A program made the position numbers and the translations under genes. Positions 16,836 to 25,885 of a DNA stretch of 64,000 nt are shown here, in pieces. The first letter of the stretch is position 1, and each line of letters begins with the position of its first letter. The notes beneath the pieces were generated by a model. The model made no database searches. It saw only the letters and a program-made list of their open reading frames with translations, and had not been told where the DNA came from. The stretch lies in NCBI RefSeq assembly GCF_003946865.1, contig NZ_QXTH01000007.1:186001-250000 (forward strand), in the 5' to 3' direction. This stretch comes from Antribacter gilvus. Lineage in GTDB: Bacteria > Actinomycetota > Actinomycetes > Actinomycetales > Cellulomonadaceae.

Positions 16836-17471
16836 GTGAGCCGACTGATCGTGACCGATGTTGACTCGACGTTCATCCGCCAGGAGGTCGTCGAGCTCCT
16901 CGCCGACCACGCGGGCACCCGCGACCTGGTGCAGGAGGTAACGGAGCGGGCCATGCGCGGCGAGATCGACTTCGCCGACTCGCTGGCCGAGCGGGTGGCG
17001 ACCCTCAAGGACGTGCCCGTCTCGGCGCTCGCCCACGTGCTGGCCGCCGTCGAGCTGACCCCGGGTGCCCGCGAGCTCGTCGCCGCCGTGCGGGCGCGTG
17101 GCTGGACGTTCGGCCTGGTGTCGGGCGGCTTCGGCGAGATCGTCGCACCGCTCGCCGACTCCCTCGGCATCGGGCTGTGGCGCGCGAACCGCCTCGAGGT
17201 GATCGACGGGCGGCTCACCGGTCGCACGGAGGGCCCGATCGTGGACCGCGCCGTCAAGGAGACGACGCTGCGCGAGTGGGCCGCCAAGCTGGGGATCCCG
17301 ATGTCGCGCACCGTCGCGGTCGGCGACGGCGCGAACGACCTCGACATGATCCGCGCGGCCGGTGTGGGCGTGGCGTTCAACGCGAAGCCCGTGGTGCGCG
17401 AGCAGGCCCCGTACAGCCTGGAGGACCGGCTGGACGGGGTGCTGGAGCTGCTCGACCGCCTGGACGGCTGA
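16836..17471 (+). CDS. serB: phosphoserine phosphatase
   Basis: A 211-residue HAD-superfamily phosphatase. Motif I is DVDSTF (residues 8-13) with both aspartates, motif II the Ser in VSGGF, and motif III the GDGANDLDMI loop. It hydrolyses O-phosphoserine to serine. It is shorter than SerB forms with an ACT domain and corresponds to the core enzyme. The GTG at 16836 was chosen because the catalytic strand begins immediately after it and frames further upstream overlap glgC. It converges on the SixA-like gene with only two bases between the stops. Confidence 0.92.
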   Translation: MSRLIVTDVDSTFIRQEVVELLADHAGTRDLVQEVTERAMRGEIDFADSLAERVATLKDVPVSALAHVLAAVELTPGARELVAAVRARGWTFGLVSGGFGEIVAPLADSLGIGLWRANRLEVIDGRLTGRTEGPIVDRAVKETTLREWAAKLGIPMSRTVAVGDGANDLDMIRAAGVGVAFNAKPVVREQAPYSLEDRLDGVLELLDRLDG

Positions 17472-17473
17472 CC

Positions 17474-18004
17474 TCAGCTCGGGCGCGTCACCTTGGTCAG
17501 CGTCGCCGTCGACCGGTTCCACCCGGTCCACGGCGTCTCCGCCGGGGACTCGAGCACCGAGTACGTGCCCGTCGGCACGCCGACGCGCACCTGGGCGAGC
17601 GCCGCGTCGTCGGACCCCGGCCCGGCGAGGAACGAGGCCGTCGCCGCCATGGTGGGCTCGTGGCCCACCACGAGCACCGTCCGGACGGAGTCGTCGAGCT
17701 CGTGCAGGAGCGCCAGGACGTCGCGCACGTTCGCCTGGTAGAGCTCCTCGGAGAACGTCACGGCGACGTCCCGGCCGTTGCCGCGCGGCCCGTGGCCGAG
17801 AGCGCCCGACGCGAGGTCCCACGTCTGCCGGGTGCGCAGCGCGGTGGACACGATCACCAGGTCGGGCAGGAGCCCGCCCTCGGACAGCGCCTCACCCAGC
17901 CGGGCTGACTGCTCCCGGCCACGCAGCGCGAGCGGCCGCAGAGCGTCGTCCGCGGCCGACACCGGCTCCGCCTTGGCATGGCGCAGGAGGACGAGCCGAC
18001 GCAC
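17474..18004 (-). CDS. SixA-like histidine phosphatase
   Basis: A 176-residue histidine phosphatase. RHAKAE (about residues 8-13) carries the nucleophilic His of the RHG motif with Ala in place of Gly, as in SixA proteins, and VVGHEPTM supplies the second catalytic His. SixA dephosphorylates phosphohistidine; the substrate here is not evident. The GTG at 18004 was preferred to a start 75 bases upstream because GAGGG precedes it and the first strand follows at once. Confidence 0.85.
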   Translation of the reverse strand: MRRLVLLRHAKAEPVSAADDALRPLALRGREQSARLGEALSEGGLLPDLVIVSTALRTRQTWDLASGALGHGPRGNGRDVAVTFSEELYQANVRDVLALLHELDDSVRTVLVVGHEPTMAATASFLAGPGSDDAALAQVRVGVPTGTYSVLESPAETPWTGWNRSTATLTKVTRPS

Positions 18005-18230
18005 GGGCTCTACCCTCCCGTCCGGGCCTGTCGCAGCCTCACCCGACGTGGGCGAGGCTCCTGAACCCCAGCTGACCACGGTCTCCTCCGTCCCGTTCCC
18101 ATCGTTTTCCTGCGCGGTGGTGGTGTCGTGAGTGATGTCCGTGCTCCGTCGTGCCGTGCCGCAGCCAGGGTGCCGCTGCTGTTGGTCCTGCTGGTCCGTG
18201 CCCGGGCGGGCGGGACCGGTGTGCCGGGGG

Positions 18231-18998
18231 CTACTGGCCCATGGCGTGCACGCCGCCGTCGACGTGGACGATCTCTCCGGTGGTCGCGGGGAACCAGTCG
18301 GACAGGAGGGCGACGACGCCGCGAGCCGCCGGCTCCGCCGTGCTCTGGTCCCAGCCGAGGGGCGCCCGTTTGGGCCACGCGTCCTCCATCGTCGCGAAGC
18401 CCGGGATGGACTTGGCGGCGGTGGTACGGATGGGCCCGGCGGAGATCAGGTTGCACCGGATGTTGTCGGGGCCGAGGTCGCGCGCGAGGTACCGGTTGGC
18501 GGCCTCGAGGCCGGCCTTGGCCACGCCCATCCAGTCGTAGACCGGCCAGGCGAACTGCGCGTCGAACGTGAGGCCCACCACGGAGCCGCCGTTCGTCATG
18601 AGCGGCTTGGCCGCCACGGCGAGCGACTTGTACGAGTAGGTGGAGACGTGGATCGCCGTGGCGACGTCCTCCCACTCGCCCGTGAGGAAGTTGCCCCCCA
18701 TGACGGACTGCGGCGCGAACCCGATGGAGTGCACCACGCCGTCGAGGTGGTCGACGTGCTCGCGCACCCGGTCCGCGAGGGACGCGAGGTCCTCCTCGGA
18801 GGTGGCGTCGAGCTCGAGGACCGGCGCCTCGACGGGGAGGCGCCTGGCGATGAGCTGCGTGATCTTCATCTGGCGGCCGAAGGAGGTGAGGACCACCTCG
18901 GCCCCCTCTTCCTGGGCCAGCCGGGCCACGTGGAATGCGATGGAGCTGTCCGTGAGGACGCCCGTGACGAGCAGCTTCTTGCCTTCGAGGAGACCCAT
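18231..18998 (-). CDS. inhA: enoyl-[acyl-carrier-protein] reductase (NADH)
   Basis: A 255-residue FabI/InhA enzyme of the divergent SDR type. It begins MGLLEGKKLLVTGVLTDSSIAFHVA-like with the GxxxxxSIA cofactor loop, and has the YxxxMxxxK catalytic group as YDWMGVAKAGLEA. It performs the last reduction of each fatty-acid elongation cycle. It follows fabG by about 140 bases on the same strand, the fabG-inhA order found in mycobacteria and relatives. The ATG at 18998 matches family N-termini. Confidence 0.95.
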   Translation of the reverse strand: MGLLEGKKLLVTGVLTDSSIAFHVARLAQEEGAEVVLTSFGRQMKITQLIARRLPVEAPVLELDATSEEDLASLADRVREHVDHLDGVVHSIGFAPQSVMGGNFLTGEWEDVATAIHVSTYSYKSLAVAAKPLMTNGGSVVGLTFDAQFAWPVYDWMGVAKAGLEAANRYLARDLGPDNIRCNLISAGPIRTTAAKSIPGFATMEDAWPKRAPLGWDQSTAEPAARGVVALLSDWFPATTGEIVHVDGGVHAMGQ

Positions 18999-19141
18999 GT
19001 TGTCCTTCCAGTCGGGCGCAGGCGCGCCTGGCGCTCGCACCGTGCTGGGTGCGAGCGTAGTAGGGATTGTGGCGCCCGGGGAAACTCCCCGACGCATCGT
19101 TTGTAGATTGTGTCCGTTTTTACCCGATCCTGAAGGGTCGG

Positions 19142-19867
19142 TCAGTGGCCCATCCCGAGACCGCCGTCGATGTGCACGACGGTGCCGGTGATATAGCCCG
19201 CGATGTCCGACCCGAGGAACGCGACGAGGGCCGCGACCTCCTCCGGCGTCGCGAAGCGCCCGGCCGGGATCGAGGCCAGGTAGCCCTTCGCGGTGGTCTC
19301 GGGGAGCGCCGCCGTCATGTCAGTCTCGACGAAGCCGGGCGCCACGACGTTCGCGGTGATCCCGCGCCCGCCGAGCTCGCGGGAGATGGACCTCGCCATG
19401 CCGACGAGGGCGGCCTTCGACGCGGCGTAGTTGACCTGGCCGGGCCCGCCCATCTGGCCGATCACCGAGCCCACCAGGACGATGCGGCCGCGCCGCAGGC
19501 GGATCATGCCCTTCGACGCGCGACGGACGCAGCGGAAGGTGCCCGTCAGGTTGACGTCGATGACCGTCTCGAAGTCCTCGTCCGACATGCGCATGAGGAG
19601 CTGGTCCCGCGTGACGCCCGCGTTGGCCACGAGCACCTCGACCGGGCCGAGGTCGGCCTCGATCTGGGAGAAGGCTGCGTCCACGGCGGCCGTGTCCGTG
19701 ACGTCCGCCACGTAGCCGGTGACGCCCTCGGGCAGGTCGCCGCCGCGGTACAGGGTGGCGACCCGGTCACCGTCGGCGACAAATCGCTCGGCGATGGCGC
19801 GACCGATGCCGCGCGCGGCACCGGTGACGACGACGACACGGCCGGGGTTGTCAGGGGTGTTCGACAC
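19142..19867 (-). CDS. fabG: 3-oxoacyl-[acyl-carrier-protein] reductase
   Basis: A 241-residue short-chain dehydrogenase with GAARGIG (about 16-22), NAGVTRD (about 83-89) and the catalytic YAASK, all typical of FabG/MabA. It reduces 3-oxoacyl-ACP with NADPH. The GTG at 19867 has CCAGGAG upstream. The enoyl reductase gene follows, so the two reductive steps of fatty-acid synthesis are neighbours. Confidence 0.94.
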   Translation of the reverse strand: MSNTPDNPGRVVVVTGAARGIGRAIAERFVADGDRVATLYRGGDLPEGVTGYVADVTDTAAVDAAFSQIEADLGPVEVLVANAGVTRDQLLMRMSDEDFETVIDVNLTGTFRCVRRASKGMIRLRRGRIVLVGSVIGQMGGPGQVNYAASKAALVGMARSISRELGGRGITANVVAPGFVETDMTAALPETTAKGYLASIPAGRFATPEEVAALVAFLGSDIAGYITGTVVHIDGGLGMGH

Positions 19868-20056
19868 CGGTGGACTCCTGGAGGCAAAGGGGCGGACGAT
19901 AACGCTGCGACGCTACCCCGCCTGCCGGAGCAGCGGCGCGCGTGGCGAGCCACAGCGGCAGCCCGGGACTTGTCGGTTTCCTACAACGTCGTCACAGCCG
20001 CCGAGGCTGTCGGACCGGCCCCGCGAGCACGCCCGCGCCGCCCGTAGACTGGGGAG

Positions 20057-20533
20057 ATGAGCACCTCCCGCGCGTCCTGGAGCGGTGGCCGCAAGGCCAG
20101 CCGCCCCGCCGACGAGGTCCACTCGATCAGCACCGTCCAGGAGGCCCCGGCCGACGAGCAGTCACGCCGCACGCGCATCTACTTCATCCAGATGGTCATC
20201 CGCGTGGTCTGCTTCGTCGCCGCCGTCGCGGTCGAGGGCTGGCTCCGCTGGGTGCTCGTCGCCGCCGCGGTGGTGCTTCCCTACACGGCGGTCATCTTCG
20301 CCAACGCGGGCTCCGACCGGCGCGACTTCGACGCGGACCTCGTGACCGAGCGCGCGCCCGCTGCGCTCCCCGCCACGGTGTCCGCCCAGGTGGACGACGA
20401 CGAGGTGGTCGCCTCGGGCAAGACCGTCGCCGAGGACGGCACCCCCCTTCCCGGACGCGTGATCGAGCACCAGGACGACGCGGCGGACGACGCCGGCACC
20501 GACGCCGCCACCCCGCAGGCGGGCGAGCGCTGA
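20057..20533 (+). CDS. DUF3099 membrane protein
   Basis: A 158-residue protein with two transmembrane helices (about 45-63 and 65-83), a polar N-terminus and an acidic Ala-rich C-terminal tail. It matches the DUF3099 family of actinobacteria, function unknown. A TAGACT box ends six bases before the ATG, indicating a leaderless mRNA. Its stop overlaps the next start (TGATG), starting a three-gene operon with a small cysteine protein and SURF1. Confidence 0.85.
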   Translation: MSTSRASWSGGRKASRPADEVHSISTVQEAPADEQSRRTRIYFIQMVIRVVCFVAAVAVEGWLRWVLVAAAVVLPYTAVIFANAGSDRRDFDADLVTERAPAALPATVSAQVDDDEVVASGKTVAEDGTPLPGRVIEHQDDAADDAGTDAATPQAGER

Positions 20534-20781
20534 TGGACGTCCTGGGCCTGGCCGACCCCGTCGGCGACGACCTGGTCTGCAGCGCGAAGGGCTGCCGCGA
20601 GACCGCGACCTGGGGCCTGCTGTGGAACAACCCCAAGCTGCACACCCCCGAGCGGCGCAAGGTCTGGCTGGCGTGCGACGCGCACCGCGAGCACCTGGAG
20701 CAGTTCCTCTCCGCGCGCGGGTTCTGGAAGCGGACCGTGCCCGTCGACGAGCTGGAGCGCCGCCCGGAGGCCACCGCGTGA
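20533..20781 (+). CDS. small conserved Cys/His protein
   Basis: An 82-residue protein with CSAKGC (17-22) and a second CDAHREH group (about 51-57), arranged like a zinc ribbon or zinc knuckle. It is fully overlapped at both ends by its neighbours, DUF3099 upstream and SURF1 downstream, so expression is coupled. It is conserved among actinobacteria in my recollection and has no assigned function; the metal binding is inferred from the Cys/His pattern. Confidence 0.75.
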   Translation: MDVLGLADPVGDDLVCSAKGCRETATWGLLWNNPKLHTPERRKVWLACDAHREHLEQFLSARGFWKRTVPVDELERRPEATA

Positions 20782-21782
20782 CCGAGGTTCGGCCGGTGGC
20801 GCCCGACGGCGGTCCGCGGCCCGACGTCGAGGCCGACGAACCGCGGACCGTACGGCAGTGGCTGGTGCTCGGCGTCGCCGCCGTGCTGCTGGCCGCCCTG
20901 TGCCTGCTGGCCGGCCGCTGGCAGTGGGACCGGTACGAGGCGCGCGAGGCGCAGATCAACATCATCGACGCGAACTGGTCTGCGGACCCCGTCCCCGTCG
21001 AGGACCTGCTGCCCGCGCCGGGCACCACGCTGCCGGGCGACGAGGTCTGGCAGCCCGTCACGCTCGAGGGCCGCTACGTGCCGGAGTCGACGGTGCTGCT
21101 GCGCAACCGGCCGGTCGGCGGGACGCCCGGCTACCACGTGCTCGTGCCGTTCGACACGGGCGAGATCGTGATGGTGGTGGACCGCGGGTTCGTGCCGATG
21201 GGCGCCGACGGGAGCCAGGTCCCCGACCTCCCCGAGCCGCCCTCCGGAGATGTCCGGGTGACCGTCAGCCTCCGGGCCGACGAGCCGCCGTCGTCCCGCG
21301 GGGTGGCCGCCGGACAGGTGCAGGCGATCTCCACGGAGCAGGTGCTCGCCGCGGCGCCGACGGGCGCTGGCTGGGCAGAGGGCCGCACCGTGGGGGCGTA
21401 CGGCGCCCTGCGGTCCGAGGACCCGGCGCCCGCGCGGTCGCTCGTGGCGCTGCCGAAGCCGGACACGAACCCGGGGTCTCACCTGTCCTATGCGTTCCAG
21501 TGGTGCGTGTTCGCGATCGGCGCGGTCTCCGGCTACGTCCTGCTGTGGCGGCGGGAGCGGCAGGCCGCACGCGGCCACAGCGTCAGCGCGGGCGACCTGC
21601 TCGCCGCCGCGCCGGACGTGGACGAGGCCACGGGCGGACCGAGGTCACGGGCTCGGCGGGACGAGGCGCCCGCTCCCCTGCCTGGTCCGCTGCCTGGTCC
21701 GCTGCCGACCGGCCGCCGGTCGCGGCGCAACCCGCAGGACGACGAGGAGGACGCGCTCATCGAGGCGCAGCTGCGGGACTGA
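20778..21782 (+). CDS. SURF1-family cytochrome oxidase assembly protein
   Basis: A 334-residue membrane protein with helices at about 25-45 and 235-255 flanking an extracytoplasmic domain, and the WQWDR segment after the first helix that marks SURF1. It helps insert haem or assemble the aa3 oxidase. The GTG at 20778 overlaps the previous stop (GTGA). The C-terminal cytoplasmic tail (about 265-334) is long, Arg/Pro-rich and contains the repeat PGPLPGPLP, an extension absent from the minimal family. Confidence 0.88.
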   Translation: MTEVRPVAPDGGPRPDVEADEPRTVRQWLVLGVAAVLLAALCLLAGRWQWDRYEAREAQINIIDANWSADPVPVEDLLPAPGTTLPGDEVWQPVTLEGRYVPESTVLLRNRPVGGTPGYHVLVPFDTGEIVMVVDRGFVPMGADGSQVPDLPEPPSGDVRVTVSLRADEPPSSRGVAAGQVQAISTEQVLAAAPTGAGWAEGRTVGAYGALRSEDPAPARSLVALPKPDTNPGSHLSYAFQWCVFAIGAVSGYVLLWRRERQAARGHSVSAGDLLAAAPDVDEATGGPRSRARRDEAPAPLPGPLPGPLPTGRRSRRNPQDDEEDALIEAQLRD

Positions 21783-21802
21783 CGCTCTGCGGGGTCCGGC
21801 GC

Positions 21803-22702
21803 TCAGAGCGTCGGTGCGTCCATCGCGTTGCAGTCCTGCATGGTCCCGCCGTTGTAGCCGATCGAGAACCAGCGCACCCGCTGCTCCGACGTGCCGTGCG
21901 TGAACCCCTCGGGGTGCACCTCGCCTGTCGTGGCCTCCTGGATGCGGTCGTCGCCCACGGCGGCCGCGGCGGAGAGGGCGTCGCGGAGCTGTGCATCGGT
22001 GATGGGCTCGAGGAACGGCACGCCGGTGTCCGGGTCGGGCCGCGTGGAGGCATCGGCGACCCACATGCCCGCTAGGCAGTCGGCCATGAGCTCGATCCGC
22101 ACCGAGTCCGACTCCGGCCCTGTGCCGGTCCGGTCGGCGGAGTCCATGACGCCGACGAGCTGCTCGATGTGGTGCCCGAACTCGTGCGCGATCACGTACT
22201 CCTCGGCGAGCGGCCCGCCGGTGGAGCCGAAGCGGTCGCGCAGGTCGTCGAAGAAGGCGACGTCCATGTAGACCGTCTGGTCCGGCGGACAGTAGAACGG
22301 CCCGGTCGCGCTCGTGGCGCCGCCACAGGCCGTGTTCACGGAGCCCTGGAAGCTGACGACGCCCGGGATCTGGTACTGGACGCCCGCCTGCTGCGGCAGC
22401 ACTTCTTCCCAGAACGCGTCCAGGGACTGCGCGGTACCCGACAGCCGGCACTCACGGTCGGTGTTGGCCTGCTGGGCGGTGCAGTCCTCGACGAACTGCT
22501 CCTGACCCTCTCCGACCGACGTGTCCGAGGCACCCGTGTTCCCGAGGATCTGCTCCAGGTCGAGGTTGCCGCCGCCCAGGAACACGACCACCAGCGTGAT
22601 GAGCAGCGCCCCTATGCCGCCGCCGGCGACCGCCACCCCGCGGCCGCCCCCGCCGCGGCGGACACGGCCGCCCTCGAACTGCCCGCCCTCGTTGAACGTC
22701 AC
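21803..22702 (-). CDS. YpfJ-type neutral zinc metallopeptidase
   Basis: A 299-residue membrane-anchored protein: Gly/Arg-rich cytoplasmic head (1-25), one helix (about 27-44), then the putative metallopeptidase domain with HEFGHHIEQL (HExxH zinc site) and a downstream ELMADC glutamate ligand. The MTFNEGG N-terminus matches the family, which fixes the GTG at 22702 rather than one nine bases upstream. The catalytic domain should face outside the membrane. It converges on the SURF1 operon. Confidence 0.88.
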   Translation of the reverse strand: MTFNEGGQFEGGRVRRGGGGRGVAVAGGGIGALLITLVVVFLGGGNLDLEQILGNTGASDTSVGEGQEQFVEDCTAQQANTDRECRLSGTAQSLDAFWEEVLPQQAGVQYQIPGVVSFQGSVNTACGGATSATGPFYCPPDQTVYMDVAFFDDLRDRFGSTGGPLAEEYVIAHEFGHHIEQLVGVMDSADRTGTGPESDSVRIELMADCLAGMWVADASTRPDPDTGVPFLEPITDAQLRDALSAAAAVGDDRIQEATTGEVHPEGFTHGTSEQRVRWFSIGYNGGTMQDCNAMDAPTL

Positions 22703-22796
22703 AGCGGACACGGTACCCGCGCGTGAGACGCGTCGCGCGCGGGTCCGACGCCCAGGTGTGGCGAAAATCCCAGGTCGGGATACGGCGTCGGGCAAC

Positions 22797-22802
22797 TAGG
22801 AT
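22797..22802 (+). promoter_or_regulatory. -10 box of the ABC-F gene
   Basis: TAGGAT lies about 56 bases upstream of the GTG start and would give a roughly 50-base leader that carries the GAAGGA ribosome site. No clear -35 hexamer is visible. Confidence 0.45.
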
Positions 22803-22857
22803 GGGGGCGCCCGGCCCGTGTGTGCTCCCGGGGCCGAACCCCACCGAAGGAAACTGT

Positions 22858-24456
22858 GTGATCACTGCCCATGCCGTCGAGCTACGTGTCGGCGCGCGCG
22901 TCCTGCTGAGCGAGGCGACGTTCCGCGTCGCCTCTGGCGACCGGATCGGCCTGGTGGGGCGCAACGGTGCCGGGAAGACCACGCTCACCAAGACCCTCGC
23001 GGGCGACACCCTGCCCACGGGCGGGCAGATCGTGCGCACGGGCGACATCGGCTACCTGCCGCAGGACCCGCGCACGGGCGACCTCGAGACCATGGCGATG
23101 GACCGTGTGCTGTCCGCGCGCGGGCTCGACCACGTGGTGAGGCAGATGCGCCTGGCCGAGGGCGAGATGGCGTCGGCGGACCCGGACACCATGTCCGAGG
23201 CGCTCGAGCGCTACCCCAAGCTGGAGGCGCGCTTCATGGCCGCCGGCGGGTACGCGGCCGAGAGCGAGGCGCACCGCATCACGTCCAACCTGGGTCTCGA
23301 CGACCGGGTGCTGGCTCAGCCCCTGGGCACGCTGTCGGGCGGTCAGCGCCGCCGCATCGAGCTGGCGCGGATCCTGTTCTCAGGCGTCGAGACGCTGCTC
23401 CTCGACGAGCCGACGAACCACCTCGACGCCGACTCGATCCTCTGGCTGCGCGACTACCTGAAGAACTACAACGGCGGCTTCATCGTGATCTCCCACGACG
23501 TCGACCTGCTGCGCGCCACCGTGAACAAGGTGTTCCACCTGGACGCCAACCGCGGCGAGCTGGACCAGTACAACCTGGGCTGGGACTCGTACATGGAGCA
23601 GCGGGAGACGGACGAGCGCCGCCGCCGCCGCGAGCGCGCCAACGCCGAGAAGAAGGCCGGCACGCTGGTGGCGCAGGCCGAGAAGATGCGCGCGAAGGCC
23701 ACCAAGGCCACCGCCGCCCAGAACATGATGAAGCGCGCCGAGCGCATGCTGTCCGGGCTGGAGGGCGAGCGCGTCAAGGACCGCGTGGCGAAGCTGCGGT
23801 TCCCGACGCCCGCGCCGTGCGGCCGCACCCCGCTCACCGCGAGCGGACTGTCGAAGGCGTACGGGTCGCAGGAAGTCTTCGCCGGGGTGGACCTGGCGAT
23901 CGACCGCGGCTCGCGCGTGGTCATCCTCGGGCTCAACGGCGCCGGCAAGACGACGCTGCTGCGGATCCTCGCGGGCGTCGAGAAGGCCGACACGGGCGAG
24001 GTGCACCCCGGGCACGGGCTCAAGCTGGGCTACTACGCCCAGGAGCACGACACGCTCGACATGGACGCCTCGGTGGTGGAGAACCTGCGGCACGCCGCGC
24101 CCGACCTGACGGACACGCAGGTGCGGTCGGTCCTGGGCTCGTTCCTCTTCAGCGGGGACGACGCCGAGAAGCCCACGAACGTGCTCTCCGGTGGCGAGAA
24201 GACGCGGCTCGCGCTGGCGACGATCGTGGTCTCGGGTGCCAACGTGCTGCTCCTCGACGAGCCGACGAACAACCTGGACCCGGCGTCGCGCGCCGAGATC
24301 CTGGGCGCGCTCAAGACGTACGAGGGCGCGGTGGTCATGGTGACCCACGACGACGGCGCCGTCGACGCGCTCGAGCCGGAGCGCGTGCTCCTGCTGCCGG
24401 ACGGCGACGAGGACCTCTGGAACGAGAGCTACGCGGAGCTGGTAGCGCTCGCCTGA
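22858..24456 (+). CDS. ABC-F family ATPase
   Basis: A 532-residue soluble protein of two ABC domains joined by a charged linker. The first has Walker A GRNGAGKTT (about 37-45), LSGGQRRR and DEPTNHLD; the second has GLNGAGKTT, LSGGEKTR and DEPTNNLD. There is no membrane domain. The Lys/Arg-rich linker (about 235-300) is the P-site tRNA interaction motif region of ABC-F translation factors or ribosome-protection proteins. Which of these applies cannot be decided here; it stands alone rather than in a resistance cluster, so a housekeeping translation role is more likely. Confidence 0.9.
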   Translation: MITAHAVELRVGARVLLSEATFRVASGDRIGLVGRNGAGKTTLTKTLAGDTLPTGGQIVRTGDIGYLPQDPRTGDLETMAMDRVLSARGLDHVVRQMRLAEGEMASADPDTMSEALERYPKLEARFMAAGGYAAESEAHRITSNLGLDDRVLAQPLGTLSGGQRRRIELARILFSGVETLLLDEPTNHLDADSILWLRDYLKNYNGGFIVISHDVDLLRATVNKVFHLDANRGELDQYNLGWDSYMEQRETDERRRRRERANAEKKAGTLVAQAEKMRAKATKATAAQNMMKRAERMLSGLEGERVKDRVAKLRFPTPAPCGRTPLTASGLSKAYGSQEVFAGVDLAIDRGSRVVILGLNGAGKTTLLRILAGVEKADTGEVHPGHGLKLGYYAQEHDTLDMDASVVENLRHAAPDLTDTQVRSVLGSFLFSGDDAEKPTNVLSGGEKTRLALATIVVSGANVLLLDEPTNNLDPASRAEILGALKTYEGAVVMVTHDDGAVDALEPERVLLLPDGDEDLWNESYAELVALA

Positions 24457-24468
24457 CCCGGCCACGCC

Positions 24469-24524
24469 GTGGGTACACGTATGGTCGCCTCTCACGCCCG
24501 GGAGGCGACCATACGTGTACCCAC
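24469..24524. terminator. bidirectional hairpin between convergent genes
   Basis: Perfect 23-base arms (GTGGGTACACGTATGGTCGC...) flank a 10-base loop. It lies 12 bases past the ABC-F stop and 30 bases past the end of the convergent threonyl-tRNA synthetase gene. Its arms are less GC-rich than the surroundings and unlike those of the other palindromes here. No U-run. Confidence 0.7.
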
Positions 24525-24553
24525 AGCGGATCGGCAGGTGCGCGGATGACAGG

Positions 24554-25843
24554 TCAGAGGGCGAGCCGGTGCGCCCGGGCGCCCGCGGCCTTCGCCGCTC
24601 GCGCGGCGAGCTGGCCCACACCGAGGGTCGCCCGCGCCCCGGTGGCCGGGTCCTGCACGGCGACCAGCCCGTCGGCGGCCTCCCGCGGGCCGACGACGGC
24701 GAGCAGCGCGTCCCGCCGTCCCCGCGCGAGCCGGACCCTGTTCCCCAGGGAGCCGTCGTGCTCCGCACGGACCCGCAGGCCCGCGTCCCGCAGCTGCTGC
24801 CGCGCGGAATCGACGGCGGCGCCGACCGCCCCGGCAACCACGGGATCGCCGTCGGACACCGGGAGCAGGCACACCTGGACCGGGGCCAGCCAGAAGGGGA
24901 GGCGACCGTCATGCTGCTCCAGGAGGAAGGCGACCATGCGCTCCATGGCGCCCACGGTGCCGCGGTGGATCATCACCGGGCGCTGCCTGCTCCCGTCCGG
25001 GGCGGTGTAGGCCAGGTCGAACCGCTCAGGCTGGGTGAAGTCCAGCTGGACGGTGGCGAGGGTCTCCTCGTGGCCCCGGGGGTCCCGGACCTGGACGTCG
25101 AGCTTGGGGCCGTAGAACGCGGCCTCCCCCGCGACGGGCCGCCACGCGACCCCGGCCGGATCCGCCACCTCGCGCAGCACGGCGGCAAGCTGCTCTTCCG
25201 CCGCGGCCCACTGCTCCGGTGCGCCGAGCCAGCGGTCCGAGCCGTCGCGGCCGGAGAGACGCACGTAGTCCGCCTCGATCCCGAGGACCTCGAGGACCCG
25301 CAGGACCGAACGGAGGGCGCGGCCCACCTCGTCGGCCACCTGGTCGGGGCGCGCGAACACGTGGGTGTCGTCGAGGCTGATCTGACGCACGCGGCTCAAG
25401 CCGGAGAGCACGCCCGACCTCTCCGCGCGGAACATCGCGCCCAGCTCGTTGAACCGCAGGGGCAGGTCCCGGTGGCTGCGGGGCTCCGACGCGTACACCT
25501 GGGCGTGGTGCGGGCAGTTGGCCGGGCGCAGGACGAGGGGGTCGTCAGCAGGGGCCGCGTCGGGGCCCTCGGCGCCCGGGAGGGTCTCCCCGAGCGGCGG
25601 GAACATGTCGTCCGCGAACTTGGCCCAGTGGCCGGAGCGCTCGTAGAGCGACCGCTTGCCGAGGACGGGGGTGTAGACGGGCTCGCAGCCGTCCGCGTCC
25701 GCGACCTCGCGGGCCAACTGCTCGAGCTCGCGCCGGACGGCGGCGCCGGCCGGGAGCCAGAGCGGCAGCCCCGGGCCGACGAGCGCGCTGGTCGCGAAGA
25801 TCCGCATGTCCCGGCCGAGGTCGCGGTGGTCAGGGTGGTTCAT
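24554..25843 (-). CDS. thrS: short threonyl-tRNA synthetase lacking the editing domain
   Basis: A 429-residue class II synthetase. The catalytic core has NCPHHAQ, DDTHVF and PVMIHRGTVGAMER, which supply the zinc Cys and two His residues and motif 3 of ThrRS, followed by a C-terminal anticodon-binding domain (about 320-429). Compared with the usual 640-680 residues it lacks the N-terminal TGS and N2 editing domains, so it cannot hydrolyse Ser-tRNA(Thr) itself. It is probably a second, inducible ThrRS. The ATG has GGAGGAGC upstream. A leader peptide with three Thr codons and a terminator hairpin lie between its promoter and start, implying attenuation by threonyl-tRNA level. Confidence 0.9.
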   Translation of the reverse strand: MNHPDHRDLGRDMRIFATSALVGPGLPLWLPAGAAVRRELEQLAREVADADGCEPVYTPVLGKRSLYERSGHWAKFADDMFPPLGETLPGAEGPDAAPADDPLVLRPANCPHHAQVYASEPRSHRDLPLRFNELGAMFRAERSGVLSGLSRVRQISLDDTHVFARPDQVADEVGRALRSVLRVLEVLGIEADYVRLSGRDGSDRWLGAPEQWAAAEEQLAAVLREVADPAGVAWRPVAGEAAFYGPKLDVQVRDPRGHEETLATVQLDFTQPERFDLAYTAPDGSRQRPVMIHRGTVGAMERMVAFLLEQHDGRLPFWLAPVQVCLLPVSDGDPVVAGAVGAAVDSARQQLRDAGLRVRAEHDGSLGNRVRLARGRRDALLAVVGPREAADGLVAVQDPATGARATLGVGQLAARAAKAAGARAHRLAL

Positions 25844-25885
25844 GGTTGCTCCTCCGAAAGAGGGAGCCGCCCGTGGGCACGACGA

